NCBI RefSeq assembly: GCF_016906535.1
Contig: NC_057370.1
Span: forward strand, 2,728,001-2,792,000
Source of the DNA: Rhizoctonia solani
Lineage: Eukaryota; Basidiomycota; Agaricomycetes; Cantharellales; Ceratobasidiaceae
Reading direction: 5' to 3'
DNA length: 64,000 nucleotides
A program made the translations under genes and the position numbers. The notes under the pieces are model-generated. The model was given only the letters and a program-made list of their open reading frames with translations. It searched no databases and was not told the DNA's origin. Shown in pieces: positions 49,628 through 62,310 of the stretch (position 1 is the first letter of the stretch; every line of letters starts with the position of its first letter).

Positions 49628-51140
49628 AGTCGTCTGTCTTTGATAGCATTATCGACTTTGACTGCGTCCAATTTGTTCTGCGAGAAGAAGTGAAACATAG
49701 TGTAGATTAAATCGGCGCGGGTCTCAGCGCGCAGCGCTGAAACTACTATGCGCGCCCAATAACGGTAAGTAAAGATTATTCAACAACGAAATGCTATACC
49801 AAGCAATGAAGGATGGGTACGAGTTTGGAGGGGCGATCGCGAGCTGCTAGCCTGTTGGGAGCCAGCGCAGGTTTTGTGTGTCGAGGGTATGAGCCAACAA
49901 TGAGTTTATCGACCCTCTCGCCTATGCTGTGCTAGTTGACATCTCCTGATCCTAAATTCTGACAGAAACTTCCAACTTGAGAATCCATCCGGAATAAATG
50001 CTAGAATAAAGGAAGGAAGCATAATCCTTCCAGCCAGTGGACGAACGAAAAATACTCAGGTCCCTCCAAATGCGAGTATCTGCAGCCGACTGGTGTGTTA
50101 CGGACGACGCATTTAGCCAGTTTGAGTGTGGGAACATTATGCATTTGTCGCAAGAACCAGAGCAATACTGGAACAATGACAACAACTCGACACGATATAT
50201 CTGGTGATGAATTATGTGTGCGTGTTTGCCATCCTGTGAGCTCGAAAAAACACAGGACCCCCCCCATCAACTCTTGAGCTTGGTTTTGCCAAGCATCCGC
50301 GTCCCAGATTGAATCCGAAGCCGATGAATCGGGATGCGGTTTCTATGGAAATAGCCCGATCGATAATATGGAGTGGCCATGGGAGGAATCATGCACTTCT
50401 ACAACTATAGGTATTTTTGTAGCTTCGAGACCTGGGGACTTGTGCTCGTACTTAGAAAGGAGAGTTGATCGTGTTTATTGAACGTCTCATGACATTAGGT
50501 CTCAGACTCTGTAGTGGATTGTCTTCTGACTATAGTAGTATCATCCATTAATTCTTCGCAGAAAGAAAAGAAAAGACATTCTCGCAACACTTTTTGTCTT
50601 AAGTTGACTTAAGGGCCTGATATGTAGTGAGTTGCCGTTTTGTATACGTAATTGTAATGACTTAGGGTGACTGAGCGTTTCTTTGGAGTCGGCAATATCA
50701 TCCTTGTGCTCCATACGATGGTTATAAAATACCTGTTTCCAAAGTCTAAATCTCGTTGTTAATGAAAGGGAATTGTTGAAAACAGGGCCGATTCAGAGTC
50801 AACATATAGTTCCTGATAGGGAGCAATTACATTCGCAAATCAACATATAATAAATCTCGGATGAAATTGAAAGGTGAATTGTGTACGAGGGCCAAAGTAA
50901 TCACATATGAGCCCTGGCCATTATGATACCGCCAATTCATATCAACATCCCCTAAACGAGCTATTTAAACACCCGTTAACTGTTAAATCGGGGGTCGATA
51001 TGGCGCACCTGGATGGGTTATTATAACTCGAAGATGGATCCTGAAACGCTAACTGTAATAGAATATCAAATGTACCACAGTCTGGGCGCTCGTGCAGCCT
51101 CCTCGCGTAAGGTCTGCAAGTCACAACCATACCTTCAGTC
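49628..51140. other. Intergenic region
   Basis: Divergent promoters of the caspase-like gene and the MFS gene. AT-rich, with scattered short ORFs without coding character. No gene is supported. Confidence 0.5.
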
Positions 51141-53158
51141 ATGACTCCGGAGAAGAGAAAGTGGATTCAAAAGGTTATTGTATTCGCGCTTATTTTGGAT
51201 TTATTTGGTAGGGGAGTTATCTTCTGGACACAAGGTGGCGTGATATTGATCCACTACGTGGCGCTAAATAGCATTTACAATCCCACTCCCACTATTCCCC
51301 CGACTTATTGATTGGTACACTCGCAAAGAAAGTGATAGCGCACTCCTAGCTGTGATATTAAGAAGGATCAATAGGTTCAGGCAGAAGGTTGCCCCTCATG
51401 CGGTGCAACGCAAGTGGGATGTAGTCTTGCTTGGGGTACGTTTCGGGGCGGTTCAATAGCTACACACTACTGACTTAATAGTGTAGGGGCTCATGGGGTC
51501 ACTTTTCAGGTACCTATGGAGTGATTTATTCAAAAATAATTTCTGATTTCCCTCCTAGCTCGCTTCAATTTTTCATATCACCTTATATCGGAAGTCTATC
51601 CGACAAGTATGGTAGGAAACGCGTTTTGTTGGTTAGCATGATAGGGAACATTTTGTCTGCGATTGTGTGAGTTAGGATCAATTATTTATGCGGCAATACT
51701 AAAGCTGTTATTCTAGTTGGATTCAATCCACCTCGTTTGCCTCGTTCTTACTTGCACGTGCTATCGGGGGTATCAGTGAAGGAAATGTTCAACTTTCTAT
51801 GTAAGTATGCTTAGATTATGGCTTAAAAGGCCACTGACTATGTATAGCGCTATGTTATCTGACATCACGCCTCCATCCCGCCGTTCGGCTGCGTTGATGT
51901 TTGTTGGTATCGCATTTTCAATCTGTTTCACTATTGGGCCTCCAATCGGTGCATATTTCTCGATCCATCCTTTTCCTCTTTCGTTCGCTCGCGACATGAA
52001 CATTTACGCTACACCTGCGATTTTGACTCTCATCCTTTTGCTAGTCGAGACTGCTTTTCTTGCCGTCTATTTACCAGAAACTCGAGGCGCTGCTGCTGTT
52101 GAGGAAGAGGGTGACGAGACCGTCCGAAACAGGTACAAGAAGCTTCCACTAGGGGAAAGAAGGGCCTTGCTCAAGCGTCTGGGAGACCTTCATTTCTCAT
52201 TTCTCAGTCTATTCTCGGGGGTAGAATTTACACTTACATTCCTTACCTTCGATCGTGAGTCATCACACACTTACCTTGATCTTAACTTGCTAAGTTGATC
52301 GTTCAGTTCTGGACTGGAACAACTCACAAAATGGGCGCCTCCTTGGACTCATTGGCGTGTTCTCTGCTCTTCTCCAGGGTGGATACGTTCGACGAGCTAC
52401 GTCCAAGGTCGGCGAATCTGCGTTTGCCAGAAGAGGTATGGTGAGCTGTGCAGGAGCCATGATTATCCTATCAATGATCCCGCACATGGTGCGTGGTACT
52501 GGGAACGGCAAAGTTACCTCAACAGACATACGTACTGCTGTTGGGTTGCTTCATGCAGCGGCTGCATTACTATCGTTCACCAGTGCAACAGTCGTAACAT
52601 CCCTAACTGCCCTGGCATCTCTGCAATGCGACGAAGAGACTCCAAAAAGTAGACACTCAGCTACCTCCAGCTCTTCATCCAATCCTAAACCTGAACAAAA
52701 CGTGGCTGAAAGTGCCGTCAAGACTTCCCCAGGGTCTGGCGGATCGTTACATGCGCAATTAAAGTCGCCTGTTTCCAAAGGGAGAGTGGCTTCAGCAATG
52801 ACCAGCCGTGGTGCACCAACATTAGCAAGTGAAACACAACCACAGTCTGTTCATAGCAATATAACCCCAGTAAATAATTCGGATGTAATATCCACTGGCC
52901 GTGCGCTAGGAGAGTTCCGCTCTTCTGGTCAACTTGGACGAGCTATTGGTCCACTCCTAGGTAAGCGAATGTCTCTATGTAACGTCCTGTTGATGGCCAC
53001 TGACTGTTGTAACTTGCTGTGCTATAGCCTGCTTGGCATACTGGACAGTTGGTCCCTCTGTGACCTATTCTGCGACGGCTCTTGCAATGTGTGCCTTGGT
53101 TTGGCGTACCGGCACTGTCATGAGCAAGCTGAAGCGAGTCGATGCCCGATCACAATGA
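51141..53158 (+). CDS. Major facilitator superfamily transporter (MFSD10/TetA-like)
   Basis: A membrane proton-coupled transporter, substrate unknown. Eight exons (51141-51207, 51272-51435, 51487-51509, 51559-51666, 51717-51800, 51848-52254, 52307-52960 and 53028-53158) join in phase to 545 aa. MFS marks: FTIPLPLFPRLIDWY, the loop GSLSDKYGRKRVLLVSMIG between TM2 and TM3, ARAIGGISEGNVQLSIAMLS, SRRSAALMFVGIAFSICFTI and ETAFLAVYLPETRG. The C-terminal half carries a long Ser-rich cytoplasmic loop (52640-52890) before GRALGEFRSSGQLGRAIGP and the last helices. The 23-nt exon is required by phase. No frameshift. Confidence 0.85.
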
Positions 53159-54283
53159 GAGTGACTTTCTTGTCTTAATAAGTATATATGACATCTTGGA
53201 CTCTAACATTTATTGGATAATCTCGTTCCTAATTAATCGTTGGAGATTCATTCAGAATATTCTCCTACTTGGTATCGCTCGAGGCAAGTTGATCATGAGG
53301 CTGCTGCGTTTGTCATATTCCCGTAGTTTCAATACGATATTGGCGCTTAGGGACTGCCATGATGTTTTATCCGAAGGAAAACATAGACTTCATCCATGTT
53401 TCAACTGCACAATAATCGTGGAATTCAATCACCTAGAGAAGATGATTCGGATTATATACTCACTAATGCCCAATTTTCCAAAAGTAACACTGGCCAAGAA
53501 TATGCTAGTAGAAGGGAGGCAGTAGACGACGTCTGTTGTTTGCTCAAAGGACCGAGGCTCGTCTATATCATTTGTGCATATGTTAAATAGCATACTCAAA
53601 GCAGGGATAGCAGGCACATCCGAAGTCAGCAGCTTGCCGTCTATGCGTAGTGGGGTTATTTGTCCTGTGATAAGAGATAGTGCAATGCATGTGAGCCACT
53701 GTTAAAGGTTATTAATGTGATGTTCTTCCTGTCGGTACTACTCGAAGGAATTAAGTTATAATATGGGTAAAACAGCACCGTGTCGTGATATTCATTACCT
53801 AGCTTCAAATAATATGAATGCCTGAGGTAATTTATGCTATGTATGCGCATCGGAGTAGCGAATATAGGAAGGTACATGCCGGAGGGGTCAGCAGGCAGGG
53901 TGTTTCAACGTCAACGATGCTAAAGTTGGCGGTCATCCAGCAGAATCGTAAATAAGTCACGAAGCTTTGATAGAATACCGGGGATGGCAACCAAGACATC
54001 CTCCAGCCTCGAGTTCAGAAACGAGGCATAAGGCTGTGCGTTTGAGTTACGGCGGGTTGATTTAATAAGTGTGCACATGCGGTGCGAGCCCACTCAGGTG
54101 CATTGATTAATGTAGAGAACCTATGAGTCAGAGTTGAATAGATTTCACGGATGGCGCGTTACCCTGTATGCATCGTTGTCGCGACCAATGATAATCTACA
54201 ACGTCTATACCTCACTATTATCCCAGTACATACATAAAACTTCAGAGAGCCAGATTTTCAAACGTCACACGTGAACTCCGTCA
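53159..54283. other. Intergenic region between convergent genes
   Basis: AT-rich, with short ORFs lacking coding character. No gene is supported. Confidence 0.5.
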
Positions 54284-55994
54284 CTACCAGATGATGTCCC
54301 CTCGCTGAATGAGCACTGCCAACAATCCAACCAACAGGACAAACAATATGAGTATAGTTGTCATCGCAGCTGCAAGGCCAAGTTAGGTTAAAGAATATGA
54401 CAGGTAGCACGGTTGAATGCTCACATTGCCCGAAACTACTGGGTACGGCGATGAGTCGGAGCGTATTATCGGCGCTTGCGCTTGCGAGCAACGATCCACT
54501 TGGGTTGAACCTAAGTGCCGTAGGAGGGAACTCATGCGCTCGAAGAATGGTGAGCAACGGCTACAGTGGTCGGGTGGTCAACTGGCGTTGGTTAAACCGC
54601 CTTGGTAATAAACTTACAACAAGTTTTTGCGAATCCAAGATGCCTACACTCAGGTCGGATGATCCAAATGCCAGTAATTTGCCGTCCTGACTATCAAAAT
54701 ATCAGGTTTGAATCGTCCTCGAAACTGACCATGCTTACCTCACGTCAAATACAGTTATAGGCCGAGTAGCTACTTTGGCAATACGAGCTACCTTCCACTC
54801 GCCCTTACCTTGGCTCTTTTCTCCTTCCCCAAGTCCAGTGATACTCCAGCGGGCGACCCATCCCCGGCGGTCTTTGGACGAACCGTTCGTGTTGTTGATA
54901 ATGCTCCACGCTGTTTTAGAATCATGAGGTGACCAACGAGTAGAGCGGTAGGACGAATTGGGGTGTGATGCTGGTACTGGGATGGTATTGACGAGATTCA
55001 GTTGAGGGTGTGCGGTGGATGGCGACATTTTCGATGGAGCTGACGAAGGGGAGAAGACATAAAGGTTGGTGGTGCTAGTAACTATCAACTAAACGATGTG
55101 GCAAAGGAAGGGGAATGTTAGTTTCACATAATAAGAGTATTGAAGGTGAGCATACATAACCATCGGTCGAAAAGTCGGCATCAAATAGTTCCCCAGAGGG
55201 TATAGTGAAAGGTTCCGAAGCCAAGTCGAGTTTAGGGTATGAAACTAATGTAACCTATGAGGCCATCTTGTGTGAAAGTTCTCTGATGATAAGACCATAG
55301 TACAAACTTGGTTGAATGGCTTCCCATCTGAGGACCCTGCGGCCAGGAGAGTACCATCCTTCGAGAGTGCTGTGACTTTCTGCATTAACTGTAAGCCAGT
55401 TGGTCCAACAGACGCTGGTGACAGACTCAGACCTGGAAGGCCTCCGAGTTCCTTTCTTTGACAAGCTGAGCTGAGCGTTCAAACTTAATGCTAGATGGAG
55501 TGTCATTGTAAGTGGTGGGTGCCGGGTATAAGTCATCTATACCCACAGAGGCTTCATATCCTCTTTCATTTCAACTGAAAATGCTCGGCAATGAGGATTT
55601 ACTCCAGCTTCGACTTTCTCTATTGACCCATTTATTCCACATATGAACGAATTGTGCTAGAAAGGGCTAGTTTAAGCGCTAAATGACACGTATATATCAA
55701 ATGCGCATACCCCGTGGTCTATGGCCATACTCATGGGAGCATCTTCGTCCTTCTCAAGCTCAAGCTCGTTAAGAAGCTCAAGCTTTGCGCCGGTCTCATC
55801 GACATCATATAGTCTCTTTGAGGGTTGATCAGACTCTTGCCGAGGGTAGCGACACTGCCACTTACGAGCTTGTTCTTGATGCCAGAACGGGTAGCACCGC
55901 CGCCACCTCCGAGAAGCAGTTTGTCGTTTTTGACAAATCCAAGTGAGTATACAGGAAATGCCTGTAGAGTATGAAGCGCGTGCTGGGTGCGCAT
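54284..55994 (-). CDS. SEC12: SEC12, guanine nucleotide exchange factor for Sar1
   Basis: An ER membrane WD40 protein that activates Sar1 to start COPII coat assembly. The first ATG in frame is at 55994 (MRTQHALHTLQAFPVYSLGF). The first blade LLLGGGGGATRSGIKNKL is a SEC12/PREB signature. Further exons encode LYDVDETGAKLELLNELELE, KVTALSKDGTLLAAGSSDG, LLAFGSSDLSVGILDSQKL and ILRAHEFPPTALRFNPSGSL. The last exon gives a single C-terminal membrane helix (MTTILILFVLLVGLLAVLIQ) followed by a short lumenal tail. Most traced joins are GT-AG in phase. It is divergent from the NIPA-like gene, with 114 bp between start codons. Confidence 0.88.
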
Positions 55995-56108
55995 TGCGGG
56001 CGAGTCGAAAGCCAATTATTCACGTGATTTGGTGGATATTCGAATTCATCAGGTGATCTGACGTCTTTGATCTCAGTCGCACGTCAGGATTTGAGACTCC
56101 CAGCCAAC

Positions 56109-58062
56109 ATGACATGGCTAAATGACTGGCGGACGGCGCTTGGCTCGGACAAGGGTTCCAATGCAACCTTCATAGGTGTGGTAGTCGCTGTTTGCGGCAA
56201 CATCCTTATTTCTTTTGCACTCAACTGCCAGAAACTTGCACACCGCCGTATCGAAGCTGCATACAGAGCCAGGCATGGCCTTGACGACGGAAACACATCG
56301 GAGTCAACTCCGTCGGCACCAACCTACCAGGCCATCGCTGCTACTACACCTGTAGACCTCTTGACTCCTACCCAACGCTCTCAGTCACTTCCTATTGCCA
56401 GTCCCAGGACTCGCTCTTCCGTGGTTCTACCGCAACAAGCCATCCCCCTCGTCGTAAGCTCTTCGCCAGTCGAAAGCATTGGTTCTCGCCCAAGCCTCAC
56501 CCCCCGGAGCCGGACTCAGAGCAGCATATTTAATCATGCTACTATCGACGAACTTCATGAAGGCAGTAGTGGATCAACGTCCCGTGCCGAGCCTGCCGAT
56601 TGTGATGTAGAGGCTGGAGTCGACCCAAACTCGGACCCAAAGGACGGCCCGGAAGAATCTGCCTACTTGGGTTCCAAGCTATGGTGAGTAAAGCCATCCA
56701 TCTCAGCTGGGCTTAAATAACGCGCATGCTTCAGGTGGTTCGGTTTCGCCTTAATGAATATTGGTGAAGTTGGCAATTTTATGTCATATGGCTTTGCTCC
56801 AGCCTCACTCGTTGCGCCTCTCGGAGCGGTAAGTTTCTTTTAGAGCAAACATGCGGACTCCAGCTCTAAGTCTTCCGCAGGTGGCCCTCATATCCAACTG
56901 TTTCTTTGCTCCACTCATCCTGCACGAACGATTCCGGAAACAAGATCTTTTGGGAATAGCTCTGTCAATCTTTGGTGCAGTCACAGTCGTTTACGCTTCA
57001 CAATCTTCCTCTGCACGTCTCGACCCGGACGCACTTGTCTACGCAATAACTCGCATCCCATTCCTCATCTGGGCAGCCGTTAATGTGGCGGCGATCATAG
57101 CTCTAGCTGGGTTGAGTTCTCAGCGAGCCAAACTCGAGAGCTCGGAATGGATGCAAGGAGACAGATGGGCACTCGTTGATGTCGGACTCTGCGCGCTCTT
57201 TGGTAAGCCTAACGTCATGAACGCATGGTGTGAGGTAGAGCTAACGGCATGGGGTAGGTGGATTTACGGTCTTGGCCACTAAAGCTGTGAGCTCGTTGTT
57301 AAGTACCGAATGGGCGAGCGTGTTTACCGAATGGATCTTTTATCCCTCAATACTGGTGTGTTTTAACTCCATATGGATTCGGCTTTGAAACGCTTGCTGA
57401 CGGTTTATTGGGTGGTCAGGTGCTCGGACTTACTGGAATAGGCCAAATCAAGCACTTAAACCGCGCGCTTCACTTTCACGAATCACGGGTATATTAGTCC
57501 CTTGTTTGCCGGTCTCGATGTTCATACTCAATATTCTACACAGGTTGTTATCCCTACTCAATTTGTTTTATTTAATCTTACAGCCATCGTTGGCTCCGCC
57601 ATCCTTTATCGCGACTTTGATAAAATCGACTTCCACAGATTCCTTACCTTCTTCTACGGTTGTTGCACAACTTTTCTCGGTAAGTTTGCCCTTTAATAAA
57701 CAACTCGATGGCCACTCATCGCCAAGCTGACAGGCGTATACCTCCTCACTCGTCCTTCTAACCCCTCTACCCCGGTTCATACCCCACAAATATCTCGGAC
57801 CCCAAGCCAATCCACACCCCTGCTTCCCAAATCTTCCACTCCGCGCACACGACCATCCTCAGCTGCGGCCAAACATCGTACCATCACACGCCGCGGATCG
57901 ACCTCGAGTCTTAACGTTGTAGGACTCAGCCCAGGGCCGTACCTTTTACTGGCCACTCCGAGTGGCAGTCCGGGTATGGTTGCTGTGCCTGTGAAAGATA
58001 GTCCTGAGAGAAATGGGAGGAGAAGTCGAAGTCGAAGCACTGTGCGAGGCCAGACGAGGTGA
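56109..58062 (+). CDS. NIPA-type magnesium transporter (DUF803)
   Basis: A multi-pass membrane protein of the NIPA family, implicated in Mg2+ transport. Start 56109 ([12 protein letters not shown]). First helix [20 protein letters not shown], then a hydrophilic Ser/Pro-rich insert (56290-56640) and the family core: [96 protein letters not shown] and [14 protein letters not shown]. Traced exons 56109-56683, 56735-56828 and 56881-57202, plus four more, are all in phase. The basic Ser/Arg-rich tail ends at 58062. The insert after TM1 is longer than in animal NIPA proteins. Confidence 0.87.
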
Positions 58063-58891
58063 TTCCCCTGGATCTGTCCAACTTATGTATGCGGCGTGCG
58101 TTCTCGTTATCTAACGACCTTGACGATCGTACAAGTTGTTTATAGTACACGTAGACAATCGAATTCGTGTAATGATGATTAGCACATAATAAACATTAGG
58201 TTAACATGGTAGCCTCCCCCGCGCGCGGCGCAGTCGGCGGCTTCGGTTCCGAGATTCTGCAATACATTCAAAGTTTGCTGAGTTTGAACTGCCGCAATAG
58301 CCTGATTGACCGAGAGCGGATCGGGTCTACCACGGTACAAACGCCGAGAGATCGATCGCGTTCCTAAGCCCCACCCACATAGGAAGTGGGGCTTGCTTAC
58401 AAATAGGGGCCAGGCCAGGTATGCCCCACCCCCATGGCTTTCTCGGCCAAATTATTCGCAGAATTGGAAGGTTAAGAGGGGGGCCGATCAGATAGTTACA
58501 GCCTAGAGCTTACGTTCGATAGCTTGTCTGCCTATTCTTATGATATACAGTTTGGACTGCAGGGGGCAGTGAAACTGCAATCGATTGTACCGGCATCCAA
58601 GCTATTCTCACCATGTTACGGCAAACGTGTCAGTCCAAAACCTTATGCTAAGTGGCCGCGTATGTCGCAAAACCATGTGCTTTATTGTTAGGGAAAGATG
58701 TCGCATATATATAAACCTTCTAGACTTCCGCCAACAAAAAAAAAAGACTTCGAACGTGAGGCTCAGTCGGAACCCAAGCCATTCCCGCTCCTTCGGTCCC
58801 GTTTTCCAACCTCCTACCTTCCTGAATAAAACAATCTACTTGGCACCATACGTGGATATAGCAAACCCGACGCCCCTGATGCACCGTAGAT
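58063..58891. other. Intergenic region, possible minus-strand fragment
   Basis: Mostly featureless. On the minus strand, 58330-58205 reads NQAIAAVQTQQTLNVLQNLG without stops, which looks protein-like. I could not connect it to an exon, so it is not called as a gene. Confidence 0.3.
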
Positions 58892-60596
58892 CTAAGTGAA
58901 CTTTATGGAATGGCTCTGCATCTGAGGTGGGAACGCGCGTTAGCAGATCGGCAGTACAGACGAAAGATATAAGGGCGGGGGTTGGGATCGTCTGGTGAGG
59001 CATTGAGCCCCCTGCTCCACCCCTTCACTCCTCTCAACCACAGTACCCATCCAGTTCCACCCTTGACTCCGAACCCTTCCCCCAGCCCGGACTGAACCAG
59101 AAAAAAATTTCAACATACCGTGATTTCCCCACCCCGGTAGCTGCCTCTCTTCTTCTTGTTCTTTTCTTTCCTAAACCCGGCCCCGCGGGTGACTATAAGA
59201 TCTCTTGAGGCGCGTTCACCATAGTCATTAATGGTACCGCCCTGAGAACCATGTAATTAGTATCAATAAATGTTTATTTTGACCATAGGGGACGAAGGGA
59301 GGTGCGATAGGGTAAGTTAAAATTGGTGGGCTTGCAGGGCAAGTAAGGAAATATATGCCGGGATGAAAGGTTTAAATACCTTGCTATCAAAGCTGTTGTT
59401 CATCAACCTCGGGTCTGCATAGACAACATCATCGGCCTTGATTCGCGAGAATGGAACGACGGGCTTTCGGGGGCCTTTCTGCTTGCCATTCTTGCCATTT
59501 GTGCCGTCTGTAGACGTGGTGGTCGATGTAGTGGTGCTTTTGGTGAGAGTGACGGTCTCGGGGGTAGTAGCGACAGTAGTAGTTTTGGTCTTGGTAGTTG
59601 TCGTAGCTGGAACAGGGACGGACGAAGTAGCATCGACTTTTCGTTTTTTAGCAGCGGGTTGGGTTTCGGGTTCAGACTCGGATTCGGACTCGGAGCTGGA
59701 AGATTCAGAACTGGATTCAGAGCCCGAATCGTCTTCTGAAGACGACTCGGACTCTTCAGAAGAGCTTGGGCTGGACGAACCGCTGGAAGAGTCGGACTCT
59801 TTGGCCTTGGATTTACCGTTGACAGTGGGCTTGGCTACCCCGTTGGTGGCTGGTTTCACCTTGGAATCGACAGCGGGTTTGGGCAGAGATTTGGCCTCGT
59901 TTTCGTCTCCTTCATCCGAGCTGGAATCCGAGTCGGAGTCACTAGAGTCGGAGTCACTAGAGTCGTTGGAGTCGTTGGAGCTGGAACTGGAACTTTCTTC
60001 GCTAGAGTCATCCTCTGAGCTACTGGACTCGTTCGAGTCCTTGGCTGTTTTGGCGGAGGCTTTGGCGGCTCCGTTTGTGGCTGATAAATTAAAACTTAGC
60101 ATAAAAACTAACTCCAAAGTTAGACACGCACCTCCGGGTTTGTTCCTGTCCACAATAGAGACCTTTTTGGGACTCGCCACTGCTTCATCCTCGCTACTGG
60201 AGCTGGATGAATCATCTGAACTGGAACTATGATCTACACAACGTCAGGAGTATCCAAATCCCGGAGAAATGAGCATACGTACCCACAGACTCGCTAGGGA
60301 TCGGCAATGATTGATTAAATTATGAATGGATCCGGAATTAGAGCTGAAACTCACTTTGGATTGCCGCTGGGCACTGGAGCCTGAGTCGAATAGACCTCGA
60401 CTAGCGATTTTGGGGTGGTGTCCGAGGCAGCATCGACATCGACAACGGGAAGAGCAGCTTTCCTTACCGCCTGAGCTGCCTTGGTGTGGCCCTGTTCAAG
60501 CAGGAATGCATGGACCGCACGATAGATATCTGCTAGAAAGTCAGATTGTTCGGGACCAATAGAGCATTTGCAGCACCAACCGGGGAGTCTGGACAT
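58892..60596 (-). CDS. SRP40: SRP40/Nopp140-type nucleolar phosphoprotein (LisH + SRP40 C-terminal domain)
   Basis: An acidic Ser-rich nucleolar chaperone for snoRNP and pre-ribosome work. Start 60596 (MSRLP); an in-phase intron probably joins to ADIYRAVHAFLLEQGHTKAA, a LisH motif. Long alternating acidic-Ser blocks and Lys/Pro-rich spacers follow (59640-60080; for example SSSEESESSSEDDSGSESSS). The SRP40 C-terminal domain begins PFSRIKADDVVYADPRLMNN and continues after introns as TINDYGERASRDLIVTRGAG and KEKNKKKRGSYRGGEIT. A 197-nt intron (58922-59118), long for this genome, leads to a 30-nt last exon, MQSHSIKFT and stop, matching the family's usual SHSIKF end. It is divergent from WC-2, 112 bp apart. 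Confidence 0.88.
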
Positions 60597-60708
60597 CGTG
60601 GTCGATTAAAAGAAATCTTTGGTGATGTCACATCACGTGTCCAGACAAATTGTAGTACATAATCCACGCCATCGCCTCAGCCTGGTATTGTCCACCACAG
60701 GAGGTACA

Positions 60709-62310
60709 ATGTCGCTGACCGCACTCCCTCAGCATCCGCACAACATGGCATCCAAACCACCAGGAGTATTCGAGTTTACTAAGCGCAAGAAGTGGGCAGA
60801 TATTCTTATTTCTGAATTATCGGGATCTGTCCTTGTCGTGCTCAACAATGCCGATAACATCCTTTGGGCCAGCTCAGCCATCCTTGAGCTGCTTGGTTGG
60901 CGCGAGGAGGAAATCACCGAACGCCCATTTAGAGAGTTTCTCCATGGTCGGTGCCTGACTCAATGACATATCAATTCCGTCTCAAATCCTAACAAACCCA
61001 TCTATTTGATCCTAGACGACGATGCTGTACCATTCGGACAACACCTTAAACAGGCTATTTCTTCTCGTACTGAGCTCTTTACTTATTCCCGTTTACGCTC
61101 GAAATTTGCGTCGCCCCGAAGTTCGAATCAAAACTCCCCTCGCTCCCCAGTCGCCGGCCCGTCAAAGCCTACAAATTCCCTCGGCTCGTTCCCCCTCTTT
61201 GAACTGAGGGGACATGCAATCTACTCCAAAGCCTCTGGATCGGCCTCAGCAGCATCCGACCCTGGCCCCAGCAGCTCCAGTATCGACACGAAGCCAAACC
61301 CCAATGCTGATCCCGAGGCCTCATGCTTTATTATCATGGCTCGGCCTTACCCCAGCCGTAATACTACCATGTATGTATCAGCCCAAATCTATATGATGTA
61401 TAGCTTACCCCTGACTTAATCACCAGGTTGGACTCCTTCCTCGAACTCAAGATAGAGAACGAGCGCTTGCGGCAGCAACTTCTGAACCTTCGCACGTCGG
61501 GCGGACCTTCCTCCCCTACTCTTTCTTCGCCTGGCTATCAGATCGCGCAGATCGCGCCTGCCGGCTCGCCACATGGGCAATCGGCGCCGCTCGCCTCTCC
61601 CGTTTACACGACTAATTCTCTCGCAGGTCTCAATCTTGGTATGTAGACACATTTCTGTTTCTGCCTTGCACTTTTTTACGATCGTGTGAACTCATATATA
61701 GTTGGTAATAACGCCTCGGGCGACGCAGATGCCGCCTATCAGCCCAGGAGTATTCATGCCATGCCCCAGCCACCGGCCGCAACCGGCCTATACTATCCCG
61801 CACATGCGAATCGGCTCACAAGTGGAGCTTTTGACACACCACACGCATCTGCATCCTATGGCGGTCCGAACAATAACACTGGCTCCGCTCCCATTTCAGG
61901 AAGACGTGGCTCCATCGCTGAGGAAGTCATAGAATCTACCGAGGCGGGAAGGACTCGGAAAAAGGTGAAAAAAGCTCCACAGTCTGTCTTCAGCCTCTCA
62001 TGACACGAATCTGGTTCTGTAGCCGAAGAAAGCTCACGCGGCACAAGAACAGTATGTATGCGTTACGTGCGGGCGCACTGATAGCCCCGAATGGCGCAAG
62101 GTAGGTTCCCTCGGCCTTGGTTGATGTGCATGTACTTATTGCGTTTCATCCCCCGACAACTCTATCCATGATTCTATTTTATCTCTCATTTACACGTAGG
62201 GTCCGTTGGGAGCCAAAACCCTGTGCAACGCGTGTGGCCTACGGTGGGCTAAGCGTAACACTAAGCGCAAGGCTGACGAGGTCGCTGGAAACGAGGGGGG
62301 AGGAGGCTAG
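60709..62310 (+). CDS. WC-2: White collar 2 (PAS + GATA zinc finger), blue-light regulator
   Basis: The partner of the photoreceptor WC-1 in the nuclear white-collar complex that activates light-responsive genes. Exons 60709-60946, 61016-61370, 61427-61638, 61702-61985, 62023-62100 and 62200-62310 join in phase to 425 aa. The PAS domain covers roughly residues 20-150 ([34 protein letters not shown]). A short coiled helix follows ([17 protein letters not shown]), then a Ser/Pro/Gly linker and basic [12 protein letters not shown]. The GATA-type finger [12 protein letters not shown] ... [11 protein letters not shown] is split by the last intron, and the protein ends [12 protein letters not shown]-1 is not in the window. 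The size agrees with basidiomycete WC-2 proteins. Confidence 0.92.

Noticed and set aside
59438..60232. Long plus-strand ORF opposite SRP40
   Set aside because: It is the complement of Ser/Asp/Glu codon repeats; the minus strand has the LisH and SRP40 C-terminal domains.
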